64,000 bases of DNA from Streptomyces sp. NBC_01304 (GTDB taxonomy: Bacteria > Actinomycetota > Actinomycetes > Streptomycetales > Streptomycetaceae), in assembly GCF_035975855.1 (NCBI RefSeq), contig NZ_CP109055.1, positions 9,486,001 through 9,550,000 on the forward strand. Reading direction: 5' to 3'. Each line of letters starts with the position of its first letter. The first letter of the stretch is position 1. The notes beneath the pieces were generated by a model. The model had not been told where the DNA came from. It searched no databases and was given only the letters and a program-made list of their open reading frames with translations. Below are positions 43,787 through 53,539 of the stretch, in pieces. The position numbers and the translations under genes were made by a program.

Positions 43787-43812
43787 CCCCGCCAGGACAC
43801 CCCCTGGCGGGG
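43787..43812 (+). terminator. Hairpin downstream of the DUF1579 gene
   Basis: Arms CCCCGCCAGG (43787-43796) and CCTGGCGGGG (43803-43812), 6-nt loop. Confidence 0.65.
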
Positions 43813-43824
43813 CGTCGCCATTAG

Positions 43825-44162
43825 AGATCGTCGGCATCGTGAACGCCGCCAGCATGAGCATTTTCAACGCCGGGCAACAGTTGAGATAGGGCGCGTAGCG
43901 GGCGATGCCGCGGCGGAGGAACCGAGGCGTAGGCGCCGGCCCGGTCGCGGCAGATCGCCTCGATGCCCTCGCGGCCGGTGAGATGTCCCAGCTCCACTCG
44001 GCCGGACTCCCTGCCCGAGAGGACTTTGACATCACGGTCACATCCACTGGGCAGCACGGTTGCTACGGCGACCGGACCGGGCTGTCCTACGCGCGCCCCG
44101 TGGGTAGGGGAACGGCAGCAGGTGGCCGTCGACGGCGGCGACGAAGAAGTACCCCGGGCCAC
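43825..44162 (-). pseudogene. ISL3-type transposase catalytic-region fragment
   Basis: The minus strand reads VLSGRESGRVELGHLTGREG and IEAICRDRAGAYAS, matching the ISL3 segment with the second catalytic Asp (normally PGIEVICRDR.). Sequence around it is frame-broken. It may be another part of the relic at 42700-43114, separated by the DUF1579 gene. Confidence 0.55.
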
Positions 44163-44190
44163 ACCCCTAGGGGTGTGGCCCGGGGTACTT
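44147..44190. repeat. Perfect 44-bp palindrome
   Basis: 22-bp arms meet without any loop at CCCCT|AGGGG (44168/44169). The left arm begins AAGTACCCCGGG. It could be a terminator hairpin or the end of a mobile element. A loopless palindrome of this size is unusual. Confidence 0.85.
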
Positions 44191-44353
44191 ACGGTCGTTT
44201 GTAGTGACCTTGGGGTGGACGGGCGGAGCCTGTCGGGTATTGCGGGCCGGAGCTTCTGTGGCCGGTGAGGTGTCGGCCCTTCGGGTCTGTCTGGGGAGTG
44301 TTCGTCGTGGCCCAGGGGATCGGCAGGGTGCCGTGTGAGGGTCTGATGATCTG

Positions 44354-44630
44354 GTGGACCAGTCGGTTCAGCTGGTCAGGGTGACGACGGGGTGCCAATT
44401 TCGTCTGGGTGATATCGCGTTGGAGATCGCTCCGTTGCGTGCGCATGGCGGGAACATGATGCTCGGGGGAGGACGACGACCTGGGCGTCGAGGGCTCCTT
44501 GCGCCTGTTCGCCGAGGCGATAGGCCTGTCGTTCCGCACGGTGCGGACGTATCGGTGGGTGGCCGCGCGGTGGCCGAAGGGCCAGCGCCAGGAAGGCGTC
44601 TCCTTAGGTGCACCGGATCTTGGCATCGAC
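44354..44630 (+). pseudogene. Broken plasmid-type regulator fragment
   Basis: Two frames are needed to read LVRVTTGCQFRLGDIALEIA, PLRAHGG (from 44354) and then DDLGVEGSLRLFAEAIGLSF, RTVRTYRWVAARWPKGQRQE (from about 44470). This matches the N-terminal half of a protein type I associate with Streptomyces plasmids (RacO/DUF6192-like); assignment is from memory. A related N-terminus occurs at 59536. It is followed immediately by an IS5 fragment. Confidence 0.5.
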
Positions 44631-44658
44631 GCCGGACGCCTACGAGGTGATCCAGCAT

Positions 44659-44778
44659 CCGCGCCGAAATATCGTCGACGCCATCCGCTACGTGAATGAC
44701 AACGGCGTGAAGTGGAGAAGCGTGCCCGTCGACTTCGGCATCCCCTGGCGCACCGTCTTCGGCTCCTGCGCGCCGTGA
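44659..44778 (+). pseudogene. N-terminal scrap of an IS5-type transposase
   Basis: The frame reads PRRNIVDAIRYVNDNGVKWR and SVPVDFGIPWRTVFGSCAP then TGA, the typical opening of IS5-group transposases (AIRYVNDNGVKWRAMPVDFP). No catalytic part and no full inverted repeat pair is seen. Confidence 0.65.
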
Positions 44779-44902
44779 GGCGCTTCGTTGTATCCCCAAC
44801 TCACTTAGGACGGACGTTATCTAGTGCTGTCAACTGTCTTCACAGGTCAGCAGGTTGGGTGCCTGTAAGGCAAGTTAGGCATGTATGAGTGAAACCCGCG
44901 CG

Positions 44903-45080
44903 GCGTCTACCGTGGAGGTGCTCGATCGTCGTGGCGAGAACGGGGAGGGGCAGCCGGGCTCTCACGGACCCGACTGAATCGGAAGACCTGTTCGCACGGG
45001 ACATGGACGGCGGACGGTACAGTTCGTCCGGCCTGCTGACATCGAAGATCCGGCCTGGGGCGCGTACGACGAGGGTCAGC
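44903..45080 (+). repeat. Direct repeat, left copy (degraded small gene)
   Basis: About 175 bp that closely match 48689-48862 (for example GAAGACCTGTTC, CAGTTCGTCCG, GCGTACGACGAGGG in the same order). In the right copy this DNA encodes the start of a 79-residue protein; here stops and small indels break it. The two copies flank the low-GC gene pair and the recombinase. Confidence 0.75.
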
Positions 45081-45222
45081 TCCCCCGCTGCAACTGACCA
45101 CGGGACGGCCCACCCGGCGATCACCACTGCCACGCCCTGGAAGAAACACCCCAAACCCCGCCGGATGCCCGTGATCAGAATTCACGCGGTGGATCGAGGC
45201 TGAGCTCCGGCTGGAGGTCCGG

Positions 45223-46326
45223 TCAATCTTTAGAGCCGAACAGTTGAATTAGTGCGATCGCGATCGGAAGGATCAACGTTGTCGCACTGCGCGCGAGCAG
45301 CCTAAAAGAGGGCGGCAGTGAACTCTGTGACGCCATTTCCGAGCGCGCCTGAAGAAGTGCCTTCAAGCTATAGTTGAGGTGAATTGCCTCATCGGTTGAT
45401 AATGTATTTATTCGCTGCAGTTTCTCAAGAATGCTCTCGATGGGTGGGGCGAGTCGATCAAGCACTTCAAGTTTATGCCTTTCCATCATCCTGGAAAAGA
45501 AGATCGCCGGAACGGCAAAGAAACACAGTCCCCCAAATAGCAAGAACGCCGAAAAGGTGAACACTACGACCTGAGCTACAGGGTTAAGCTCTATTCGGAC
45601 CACATATAGCGCCGGCACGAACAGGGCGCCGAGGCTGAACATTACGCCGAATTTCTGCAGCGAAGAATAAGTAAGATCGGCCAGCGGTGATATTGAAGAG
45701 CGGAAAGCGGACCACCTGAGACGTACCGTCCTGACGGCTAGAGGCACCGCCATCATGGCCTTTATGACCCCCCACAGGCCGGTAGCTGAAGTGAATCCAA
45801 CTTGAAAGATTACGACTACTCCGGCGACATATTTCCATGTGGAGTCGACCGAAATCACGGAACGCAGCGACGGCAGAGAAAGCGCTAGCGCTACAGGTGC
45901 AGAGATCGCTAATGGTGTAACTAACTTATAGTAGAGGCGATCCGCGGAGTGGAGCTTTCTCTGAATGTCGGCCATGGCCCAGCCATTTATCGGCCCTTCG
46001 CGATTAAAGGCTTCGATGATATCTCGCTCCATGTACTCCGACTGTTGCATCAGTAGAGGGGCCAGTGTGATCCACAGTGCGGCGAGAGGCATCGCGATGT
46101 GGAGGTCGGATAGCTTTTCTGGTATTTCATGTCGCACATCCGTAAGGAACCAAAACCAAAACAACCCGGTTGGCGTGAGGGAAAAGATGAGAAAATTGCA
46201 TATCCGTTCCGCTGTGCGGCCGCCAGAAAATAGCGCGGTGCTCAAATGTTTTGGGATCGTCACGAATGGACTGAATTTAGTTACTAGAGGTGCGGGTGCG
46301 GGGCTCGGTGCAGGGGGTGTCGTCAT
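45223..46326 (-). CDS. Multi-span membrane protein of low-GC cassette
   Basis: 367 residues from ATG 46326, which overlaps the flavoprotein stop (ATGA). At least five hydrophobic spans are visible, for example CNFLIFSLTPTGLFWFWFL, ISAPVALALSLP, VVVIFQVGFTSATGLW, VVVFTFSAFLLFGGLCFFAV and the C-terminal LILPIAIALIQLFG. A cytosolic stretch MMERHKLEVLDRLAPPIESI carries helical character. The family is not recognised. Base composition is much lower in GC than the neighbours, and two UUA codons occur in LYYKLVTPLAI, so it is probably imported and dependent on a UUA-reading tRNA. It is the second gene of a pair. Confidence 0.75.
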   Translation of the reverse strand: MTTPPAPSPAPAPLVTKFSPFVTIPKHLSTALFSGGRTAERICNFLIFSLTPTGLFWFWFLTDVRHEIPEKLSDLHIAMPLAALWITLAPLLMQQSEYMERDIIEAFNREGPINGWAMADIQRKLHSADRLYYKLVTPLAISAPVALALSLPSLRSVISVDSTWKYVAGVVVIFQVGFTSATGLWGVIKAMMAVPLAVRTVRLRWSAFRSSISPLADLTYSSLQKFGVMFSLGALFVPALYVVRIELNPVAQVVVFTFSAFLLFGGLCFFAVPAIFFSRMMERHKLEVLDRLAPPIESILEKLQRINTLSTDEAIHLNYSLKALLQARSEMASQSSLPPSFRLLARSATTLILPIAIALIQLFGSKD

Positions 46327-47546
46327 CGACGCCAACCAGACTTCAAGATGCGCAGTGTCGTTGACGCCTTGATTCGACCCGAGTCGAAGAGGAGCTCCAA
46401 GCTGTCACGGAATACTTTGGGATCTCGCCGAGCTGCAGTCAATACGATTGAAGACCAAGAAGGGTTTCGCAGCAGCACATAGGCCACCAGCGAGGACAGG
46501 AAATGTGCGCGGTACTTCCTTCTGAAGTCTCTCTCGAAGTCGTTCAGGTGCGATTGAATATCGGATGCAGTCAGATCTAGCGGTAGGCGATCTAGGAGAA
46601 GTTTCGCAGCGGCTATTCCGTACTCGATCCCCTCACCGCTCACCGGATTGATCATTGAGGCCGCATCGCCAATGAGTACCGCTCTCGGGTGGGATAGCTT
46701 TGGCATGCTGGTGATTTGCGGTAAGCAATGGGACCTGACATCCCTTAGTTCGCCAAGCTGAACACCTCGTTCTTTCAACAGCTTATAGTAGTCGTCCAGC
46801 ATGCTTCGAAGATTGAGCTTCCTGCTTCGTAGATCTAGCACCGACACACCGATTCCGACATTCACCGATCCTTGACCGGTTGGGAATATCCACCCGTACC
46901 CGGGCAGCGTGTGATGGCTGAACTCAAGCCCTAGTTGCGAACCAAATTTCCCATCCATATCAAAGTCATGCGAGACAGCGTACCCGCGCATCGCAATCCC
47001 CAGCTCGGCCTTCCGCGCGGGGCGTTCCCCTAGAGCTTCACGAACTTTTGAGTATGCGCCATCGGCACCGATAAGGACCTTCACGTGGAGCCGCTTTCCC
47101 GCTCCCCTTTTATCCTTAAGAGTGACGACGCGGAAATTTTCACTAATGGAGGTCGCTACGAAGCTATGCCCTGTTAGGTCAATTGCGCCAGCGGTGACCG
47201 CCGCCCGGTAGAGGCGGTGGTCGAACGTGATTCGACGAACTACGAAGCCTTCGACTGGGAGGCCATTGGCGCTTGGTAGCGGGCCATTCAATCGCGCCCC
47301 GTCTGGACCACGAATATCAATGGTGCTCACTGGAATCTCTCCATCCAGCGCGCTTGCGAGCCCAAGGTCGCGCAACATTGTCACAGTGGCTGGAGAAATC
47401 CCGTCCCCACATACCTTGTCGCGTGGAAAGGTTCTCTTATCGATTAGCGCGACTCGCCGACCCTGCTTAGCTGCCAAAAAGGCGGCAACTGCACCGGCCG
47501 GGCCGGCCCCCACCACGGCAAGATCGAACTCATCCTCGTCGGCCAT
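46323..47546 (-). CDS. Geranylgeranyl-reductase-family flavoprotein
   Basis: 407 residues from ATG 47546; ATG 47558 in frame is an alternative. The FAD-binding Rossmann motif VVGAGPAGAVAAFLA is at the N-terminus. Further FAD motifs are ADGAYSKVREAL (mid, GADG type) and AVLIGDAASMINPVSGEGIE (GD motif). The group reduces isoprenoid double bonds in lipids and menaquinone (GGR/MenJ type), with some oxidative relatives. The gene is low-GC and tightly linked to the membrane protein downstream, suggesting a membrane-bound isoprenoid or quinone substrate. That link is inference. Confidence 0.82.
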   Translation of the reverse strand: MADEDEFDLAVVGAGPAGAVAAFLAAKQGRRVALIDKRTFPRDKVCGDGISPATVTMLRDLGLASALDGEIPVSTIDIRGPDGARLNGPLPSANGLPVEGFVVRRITFDHRLYRAAVTAGAIDLTGHSFVATSISENFRVVTLKDKRGAGKRLHVKVLIGADGAYSKVREALGERPARKAELGIAMRGYAVSHDFDMDGKFGSQLGLEFSHHTLPGYGWIFPTGQGSVNVGIGVSVLDLRSRKLNLRSMLDDYYKLLKERGVQLGELRDVRSHCLPQITSMPKLSHPRAVLIGDAASMINPVSGEGIEYGIAAAKLLLDRLPLDLTASDIQSHLNDFERDFRRKYRAHFLSSLVAYVLLRNPSWSSIVLTAARRDPKVFRDSLELLFDSGRIKASTTLRILKSGWRR

Positions 47547-47696
47547 GCACCTCAGCATGGCAGTAGGAACCTGATGCGATCTAGGAGGCGCCCAGGAGTG
47601 GCATATGCCGTGCCGCAGGTCAACGGCCCCTCAACACGGCGAGGAAGAAGGGCAGCTACTAAGGTTAGGCGGGCCCGCTGTCAAATGCTCAACGGA

Positions 47697-48482
47697 TCAC
47701 CTTTGATGGTCGGCGAGTGAGCCCGGGGCGATGGTTGGGCGACCAATGCGTGCGAGGCCGCCGTGGTCATCAGGTTCCGGCGGGTCCTCGGCATGGGCCT
47801 CGTCGTACGCGGAGCGCGCGACGGGTGCGGGGTCGTCATCGCCGCAGTTGGGGCAGGGGACTTCAGGAGCGAGGATGACGGCCCCGCAAGCGCGGCAGCG
47901 CAACTCCTCTGGGCCGCGCAGGTCTTCGACCCGGCGGTAGAGGGTGGAGCGATCCACTCCGTAGTCGGCCGCGACGGCGGCAAGGGAGTCCCCGGAGTCC
48001 AGTGCGGCCTTGGCGCGGCGGACCTGGTCGTCGGTCATCTTGCGGGGCCGCCCCGGCCGACGTCCGGTCTTGGCGGCGACGGAGCGGGCATGTGCGGCAC
48101 GTTCCCGGGTGAACACGCGCTCCATCTGCGCGAAGAGCGCGAGCATGAGCACGGCGATCTCGCCGGTGCCGCTGGTGTCGCGGGTGTCGATGCGGATCGG
48201 GTCGGCCAGTGTCCGTACACTGATGTCGCGTTCGCGCAGGTCGTGGATGAGGTTGAGGCACTCGCGGATGTTGCGGCCGAGCCGGTCGAGGGTGTGGGCG
48301 ACCACGGTGTCACCGGGGCGGGCGTAAGCAAGTACGCCGGCCAGGCCGTCGCGCTGGACGGTGGCGCCGGTCTTCTTGTCCACCCAGATCTGCCCGTCGC
48401 CGATGCCCTCCGCGTTGAGCGCGTCGATCTGGCGGGTGAGGTCTTGCTTGGAGGTGCTGACGCGCGCATATCCGAGATCCAT
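47697..48482 (-). CDS. Serine recombinase (resolvase/invertase type) with C-terminal zinc ribbon
   Basis: 261 residues from ATG 48482 (AGGG 8 bases upstream). The resolvase domain has nucleophile Ser in GYARVSTSKQDL, AHTLDRLGRNI and the arm ALFAQMERVFTRERAAHARS. The HTH of the resolvase type is KMTDDQVRRAKAALDSGDSL / YGVDRSTLYRRV. A zinc-ribbon (CRACGAVILAPEVPCPNCG) and acidic tail are added at the C-terminus. It is intact, so it is the best candidate for mobilising the low-GC cassette beside it. Recombination sites were not identified. Confidence 0.88.
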   Translation of the reverse strand: MDLGYARVSTSKQDLTRQIDALNAEGIGDGQIWVDKKTGATVQRDGLAGVLAYARPGDTVVAHTLDRLGRNIRECLNLIHDLRERDISVRTLADPIRIDTRDTSGTGEIAVLMLALFAQMERVFTRERAAHARSVAAKTGRRPGRPRKMTDDQVRRAKAALDSGDSLAAVAADYGVDRSTLYRRVEDLRGPEELRCRACGAVILAPEVPCPNCGDDDPAPVARSAYDEAHAEDPPEPDDHGGLARIGRPTIAPGSLADHQR

Positions 48483-48735
48483 GGCCACGACCCTAGTGCG
48501 GAAGTCTCTCCCGTAGCAGGGTTTTGCACGATTGATTTCCCAACAGGTTCCGCAACACCCATACCCGGCAGGAGGGTCACGCGGGTGCCTTCGGCGGAGA
48601 GCGTGGGAATCCAGGGTTTTGCACAGCGGGTGTTCGGGGTGAACCGTGCGCGTCCATGCGGTACTTCGGGCAGTGGCCCAATCGTGCGGCGACTACCGTG
48701 GGGGCACTCGATCGGCAATGACGGGAAGGGCAGCG

Positions 48736-48975
48736 GTGGGTCTCAGGGACCCGGCTGAATGGGAAGACCTGTTCACGCGGGACATAGACGGGCGGACGGT
48801 GCAGTTCGTCCGACCTGCTGACATTGAAGGTCCGGCCTGGGGTGCGTACGACGAGGGGCAGTTCCTGGGCATGGTCTACGCGGATGTCCACCGTGCTGGG
48901 CCCCTGTGGCGAGCGGGATTGACTGCCGGGCGGCACGACCAGCTTGAGGACGCGGTACGAGCTATGCGGCGGTAG
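48736..48975 (+). CDS. Small hypothetical protein (right copy of direct repeat)
   Basis: 79 residues from GTG 48736 (GGAAGGG upstream; ATG 48718 possible). The sequence opens VGLRDPAEWEDLFTRDIDGR and continues TVQFVRPADIEGPAWGAYDE and MVYADVHRAGPLWRAGL, with a small acidic alpha/beta look. The family is not recognised. Bases 48689-48862 are the right copy of the direct repeat at 44903-45080, where the corresponding gene is broken. Confidence 0.55.
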   Translation: MGLRDPAEWEDLFTRDIDGRTVQFVRPADIEGPAWGAYDEGQFLGMVYADVHRAGPLWRAGLTAGRHDQLEDAVRAMRR

Positions 48976-49158
48976 CGCCCATGGCCTAGGCCATGCAATG
49001 GTGTGGGCACACCGTCTCTAGTGCATCGAGTGCTAGAGATGAGAACGACGGAACCCTCGTACCTGGCAGGTACGAGGGCCCTGGACGCCGGAACCGCTTG
49101 CTGGCCAGCGGGGGTTCCAGTGCCGTTTCTCATGTGTTAGGTCGTCGGCCCTTGGCTA

Positions 49159-49302
49159 CTACCAAGGGCCGGTGGCCTGCGCGTAATCCCACAGACGCCA
49201 CCCCCAGTAGAAGGCCTTCGCGAGCGCTGTCACCATCGCCGGAACGATGATGAAGGCCCAGGCCCACCACGGGTACTTCCTACGTCGGAAGAAGCGCCCC
49301 AC
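49159..49302 (-). CDS. Small single-span membrane protein
   Basis: 47 residues from GTG 49302 (GGGGGTG upstream): VGRFFRRRKYPWWAWAFIIV and PAMVTALAKAFYWGWRLWDY. A basic N-terminus is followed by a Trp-rich membrane span. The function is unknown. Confidence 0.45.
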   Translation of the reverse strand: MGRFFRRRKYPWWAWAFIIVPAMVTALAKAFYWGWRLWDYAQATGPW

Positions 49303-49633
49303 AGGGCACCCCCATATCTCAACTTGGGACTCGCCGTGCCCGGAGCCCCTTCGGGCCGGGTGCCGAAACTTCCGGCCCCACATGCAAGGGTCGGAAAACT
49401 GCACCTCTGCCCGGAGTTGAGACCGAGAGACCCGATGGACTCTCGCCATGGAGAAGCAAACCACACCCCAACTCGCTTAGGCAGCAGAGTCCGTGGTGGA
49501 AAATCTTCCAGTTGCCGCAGGTCAGAGACACGAGTCATGCATACGTGGGACGCGTACGCTATACCCGTGCCTCGGAACGAATCAGGGTGTTCCGGGCGGG
49601 TAGTTCGCTGACCTGCGGCGCTCGGAGAGATCG

Positions 49634-49676
49634 CCAAGACGGCCATCGTGATGTCCAAGACGGCCATCTAGATGCC
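49634..49676 (+). repeat. 21-bp tandem repeat
   Basis: Two full units with core CCAAGACGGCCATC followed by GATG and a third partial unit. It lies in the gene-poor stretch 49303-49746, which otherwise shows no supported gene. Confidence 0.6.
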
Positions 49677-49746
49677 CAAGATGATGGACACCGAGTTCAT
49701 GCCGATGCCCGGCGCGGGGCGCATGTGACGCGACGCACACTGATTG

Positions 49747-50882
49747 CTAGCCAGTACTGGCGAGTAGGCGTCCGGCTCGCCCCGACAGTTCGCGGGCTTG
49801 GGTGTCGTCGGGGTAGCGGGCCAGTCGGACGCGTAGGTCTTCGGCGGCGTCGCGGACGCGTACGGGCTGGACTCCATCCGTGCAGTCGAGGAACTGTTCC
49901 CACACGGCCAGTGCTCCGTCGAGGTCGCCTTGGCGGAGGTGAATCTCGCCAAGGTGACCGAGGACGCTGGCGCGGGTGCGGCGCCGGTCGAGGCCGTACC
50001 GGTCGAGGGCTTCGTGGAGGTGTTCGCGGGCGCTGGGGAGGTCGCCCATCTTGGCCAGGGTCATCCCGGATGCGTATGCCCAGCGTCCGATGGAGAAGTG
50101 GCTGGCCCAGGAGTCGCCGGGCGGTGCGGTGGCGGTCCGCTCGATCTGGGTCTGGGAGGCGGACAGGGCCTTGGTGGCGAGTCTGTGATCACCGTCCAGG
50201 GCTGCGGCATCCGCGAGAGTTGACTGGTAGTAGGCGACGGCGCGAGGGTCGGTGAGGTGCTTGGCGTAACCCATGGACTTCTCGGCCAGGGCGATGGCTT
50301 CGGCCCGGTAGCGGGCGCCGAGGTTGATGGCGTGCACGGTCAGACCGCGCAGGGCAGTGGCGGCCAGCTCCGGCTCGCCAGCCTCGTCGGCGAGCCGGTA
50401 GGCGTGCGCGTAGTAGTGGCGGGCGAGGGCCTGGTGGCGTTTGTCGTCGCCTTCGTCCTGGGCCATCCATCCGATGACGTGGGCGAGTTGTGAGGTTGCC
50501 GCGTACAGGGCTCGTCCGGCGGTCTCGGTGTAGCGGCCCTGCAGCCAGGGGCCGGCGTTGTCGGTGAGGTAGCGCACGGCGAGGTGTTTGACGTGTCCGC
50601 CGCCGTACTCGGCGGCGCTGTCGCCGAGGGTCTTGACCATGGTCTTGATGGCGTCGACTTCGCCCTGGCCGACCCTCACGGCCGTGGGGGAGACGGTGGC
50701 GACGCGGCGGGTGACGGCGTCGGCGTCGGGGACGCCGAGGAAGGACAGGGCGGTGCCGCCGGATGCGGTAAGAAAGTTCCGACGGTCCACGTCACTCCTC
50801 CCAAGAGCCAAGACTGATGCCACGGTATCGACGGTCGGCGCGGGAGGCGCGCTGGTATTGACGAGCTGGGGATCAAGCCCTA
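49747..50882 (-). pseudogene. Regulator gene, C-terminal part, split by IS elements
   Basis: Reading 50880-49747: [20 protein letters not shown], the typical junction [20 protein letters not shown], then TPR-like helical repeats ([23 protein letters not shown]-free [40 protein letters not shown]) to the stop. This is the back half of a Streptomyces XRE-TPR regulator. The front half lies at 54546-54752, beyond the IS5-type element, and the frames join exactly at a TTA leucine codon when the element and one TA copy are removed. Confidence 0.85.
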
Positions 50883-51033
50883 GGTAGTGTCTGGAGTCCA
50901 GTTGACGGCGGCCTCCGTAAGCTCCCCGGTGGCGGCCAAATACGGCGCATTTTGTGGCCTCGGGAATCCCCGCGTACGGCCACGGTTTCTCCCCGCTCGC
51001 CCCGAGTAGTCCCGCTCGGCGACGCTGGAGCGG

Positions 51034-52572
51034 GTGAAGAACAGCAGGGAGATCATGGAAATCCTTGAGGCGTACGACCTCACGGGGAGTTACCGTGCCG
51101 CGGCCGAGCTGGCCGGGTGCGACCACCACACGGTGGCCCGTTATGTGAAGATGCGGGCGGCCGGTCAGCATCCTGACCAGCGCCGTCACCGGGCGAGGGC
51201 GATCGACGACTTTCTGCCGAAGATCGAGGAACTGGTGGTCCGCTCGCAGGGCCGGATCCGCGCGGACGTGGTCCACAAGAGGATCGCCGCGATGGGCTTC
51301 ACCGGCGGGGAACGCACCACCCGCCGCACGGTCGCCGAGGCAAAAGCCCAGTTCAGGGCCGGTCTTCGCAGGGTCTATCGGCCGTGGGTGACCGAGCCGG
51401 GGCTCTGGATTCAGTACGACTTCGGCGACGGGCCGGTGATCAAGGGCCGCAAGACCACACTGTTCTGCGCATGGGTGGCCTGGTCCCGTTTCCGCGTCGT
51501 CATCCCGATCTGGGACAAGACACTGCCGACGATCACAGCATGTCTGGACGCCACCTTCCGCAGGATCGGCGGGGTCCCGGCCTACGTCCTCACGGACAAC
51601 GAGAAGACGGTCACGATCGACCACGTCGCCGGGATCGCGGTCCGCAACCCGGAGATCGTCGAGGTCGCGAGGCACTACGGCACGACGATTCGTACGTGCC
51701 TGCCGGCGGACCCGGAAACCAAGGGTGGCTCCGAGTCCACGGTGAAGATCGCGAAGGCCGATCTGGTGCCCCGGGACGTCAATCTGCGCGAGCAATACAA
51801 GACGTTCGGAGAGCTGGAAGCCGCCTGCCGGCAGTTCTGCGAAGAGGTCAACTCCCGCACCCACAAAGCGACTCGACGCAAACCGGTCGAGCGGCTCGCG
51901 GAGGAACAACAGCGTCTGCATCCGCTGCCGAGGCGGCCGTTCACCGCCGCGTTCGGCACCACCCGCCGGGTGACCTGGGAGTCGACGATCTCGGTCGACG
52001 CGGTCCGCTACTCGGTCCCGCACGAGCTGATCGACACCCGGGTCTGGGCCCGTTTCCACGGCGACGAGCTGATCGTCACCGCCGTCGACGAGACCGGCTC
52101 GGCCCACGAGGTCGCCCGCCACCCGCGCGGCGAGCCCGGCTCGCCGGTCCTGGAGGATGCCCACTACCCGCCGCGCGAGGACAAGGAAAGGGACCGCACT
52201 CCGAGGGCGACCTCCGCCGAGGAGGCTGCGTTCCTCCAGCTCGGGCCAGGTGCTGCGAGCTGGCTGGTCGAGGCCGGGGCGGCCGGGGTTCGCCGGATCA
52301 AGGCGAAGATGGCCGAGGCCGTCGCGCTCTCGAAGCTCTACTCGATAGCGGAAGTTGACCGGGCACTCGGCACCGCCGCGGTCACTTCCCGCTTCGCGGA
52401 CAAGGACCTTTTGTCGATCCTCGACTACCAGGCCGTCCACGGGCTGACCGAGCCGGTCCGCCGCAGCGAGACCCACTCGCTGCAGCCCGGCACCTCGGCC
52501 TGGTCCGCCCTCGGCGCCACCGACCCGAGCACTCCTGATCTTTCCGAGTACGACGAAAGCGACCAGCTCTGA
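51034..52572 (+). CDS. istA: IS21 transposase IstA
   Basis: 512 residues from GTG 51034. The N-terminal HTH is [20 protein letters not shown] (from about residue 6). The rve-type DDE core has [12 protein letters not shown] (first Asp), [10 protein letters not shown] (second Asp) and [15 protein letters not shown] (Glu), so the triad is complete. A C-terminal beta domain ([20 protein letters not shown]) is usual for the family. The stop overlaps the istB start (TGATG), giving translational coupling. Confidence 0.93.
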   Translation: MKNSREIMEILEAYDLTGSYRAAAELAGCDHHTVARYVKMRAAGQHPDQRRHRARAIDDFLPKIEELVVRSQGRIRADVVHKRIAAMGFTGGERTTRRTVAEAKAQFRAGLRRVYRPWVTEPGLWIQYDFGDGPVIKGRKTTLFCAWVAWSRFRVVIPIWDKTLPTITACLDATFRRIGGVPAYVLTDNEKTVTIDHVAGIAVRNPEIVEVARHYGTTIRTCLPADPETKGGSESTVKIAKADLVPRDVNLREQYKTFGELEAACRQFCEEVNSRTHKATRRKPVERLAEEQQRLHPLPRRPFTAAFGTTRRVTWESTISVDAVRYSVPHELIDTRVWARFHGDELIVTAVDETGSAHEVARHPRGEPGSPVLEDAHYPPREDKERDRTPRATSAEEAAFLQLGPGAASWLVEAGAAGVRRIKAKMAEAVALSKLYSIAEVDRALGTAAVTSRFADKDLLSILDYQAVHGLTEPVRRSETHSLQPGTSAWSALGATDPSTPDLSEYDESDQL

Positions 52573-53363
52573 TGGCCACCCCGATCCGCACCGTTCTAGG
52601 CACGAACGGCGACCCGCTCGCCGAGGCCATCGAGCTCACCAAGCGGCTCAAACTGCCACACATCCGCCGCTCGTTGACCGACATCATCCCCACCGCGAAG
52701 GCCCAACGCTGGGATCCCGCCGAGGTCGTCCGCGTCCTGCTGGCCGAGGAAGCAGCCGGCCGCGACCGCGCCAACCTGCACACTCGCCGCAAGCGGGCCG
52801 GGTTCCCCACCGGCAAGACCTTCGGCGACTGGCACGAGACCAAGTCGTCCATACCGCGGGCCACTCAGGATGCCCTCAAGAGTCTGGAATGGGTCGGCCG
52901 ACGGGAGAATTTTTGTATCTGTGGACCGTCGGGGACGGGAAAGTCGCACTTCACCGAGGCCCTCGGGCAGACCGCGGTCGAAGCCGGCCTGACCGTCGCC
53001 TGGTTCACCATCGAGGACCTGGGAATGCTGGTCCGCCGGCACCGCGCGGACGACTCCATCGCCCGGGCCCTCGCGAAAATCGTCCGCTCAGACCTGATCA
53101 TCGTCGACGACATCGGCCTGCTGCCCGTCTCCGAGGACGCCGCCGAGGGCTTCTACCGCCTGGTCGATGCCGCATATGAACGACGCTCGATCGCGGTTTC
53201 GAGCAACCTCCATCCGTCCGGATTCGACGAGATCATGCCCAAGACCCTGGCCACCGCGACCGTCGACCGGCTACTTCACCATGCTCACGTCACGGTCACT
53301 CAGGGTGATTCGTTTCGGTTCACCGAAGCCACGACCGGAAAGGGGGTGAAGCCCTTCAGCTAA
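52572..53363 (+). CDS. istB: IS21 helper ATPase IstB
   Basis: 263 residues. The AAA+ ATPase has Walker [18 protein letters not shown], Walker [21 protein letters not shown] and arginine/sensor segment [20 protein letters not shown]. It assembles on target DNA and directs IstA to it. It is full length and follows istA without a gap. Confidence 0.93.
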   Translation: MATPIRTVLGTNGDPLAEAIELTKRLKLPHIRRSLTDIIPTAKAQRWDPAEVVRVLLAEEAAGRDRANLHTRRKRAGFPTGKTFGDWHETKSSIPRATQDALKSLEWVGRRENFCICGPSGTGKSHFTEALGQTAVEAGLTVAWFTIEDLGMLVRRHRADDSIARALAKIVRSDLIIVDDIGLLPVSEDAAEGFYRLVDAAYERRSIAVSSNLHPSGFDEIMPKTLATATVDRLLHHAHVTVTQGDSFRFTEATTGKGVKPFS

Positions 53364-53539
53364 TCCACACCAACCGATGGCGGGGAATTTATCTGGCCGC
53401 GAGTGGGGCGATCACGCTTCCACCAGCGGGGATGCCCTGAGGCCGCCAGCGGGGACGATCGAGAGGCCATTGACAGTCCAGATCGCGAGTTCGGTAAATC
53501 GCCTGCGCGATGGGGTTTTGCCTTGATAAGCCGTCAGCC

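Larger units (their letters stand above)
50902..53475 (+). mobile_element. IS21-family insertion sequence, intact istA-istB
   Basis: 2,574 bp flanked by a 6-bp duplication GTCCAG (50896-50901 and 53476-53481). The ends are imperfect inverted repeats: GGCCTCCGTAAGCTCCCC GG near the left resembles the complement of the right end near 53440-53475, and GTGGCGGCC/CTGGCGGCC recurs. Both ORFs are intact, so the element may be active. It is inserted in the left inverted repeat of the IS5-type element. Confidence 0.85.

Noticed and set aside
50584..50887. Small plus-strand frames opposite the split regulator
   Set aside because: Antisense to conserved [12 protein letters not shown] sequence and without start signals.
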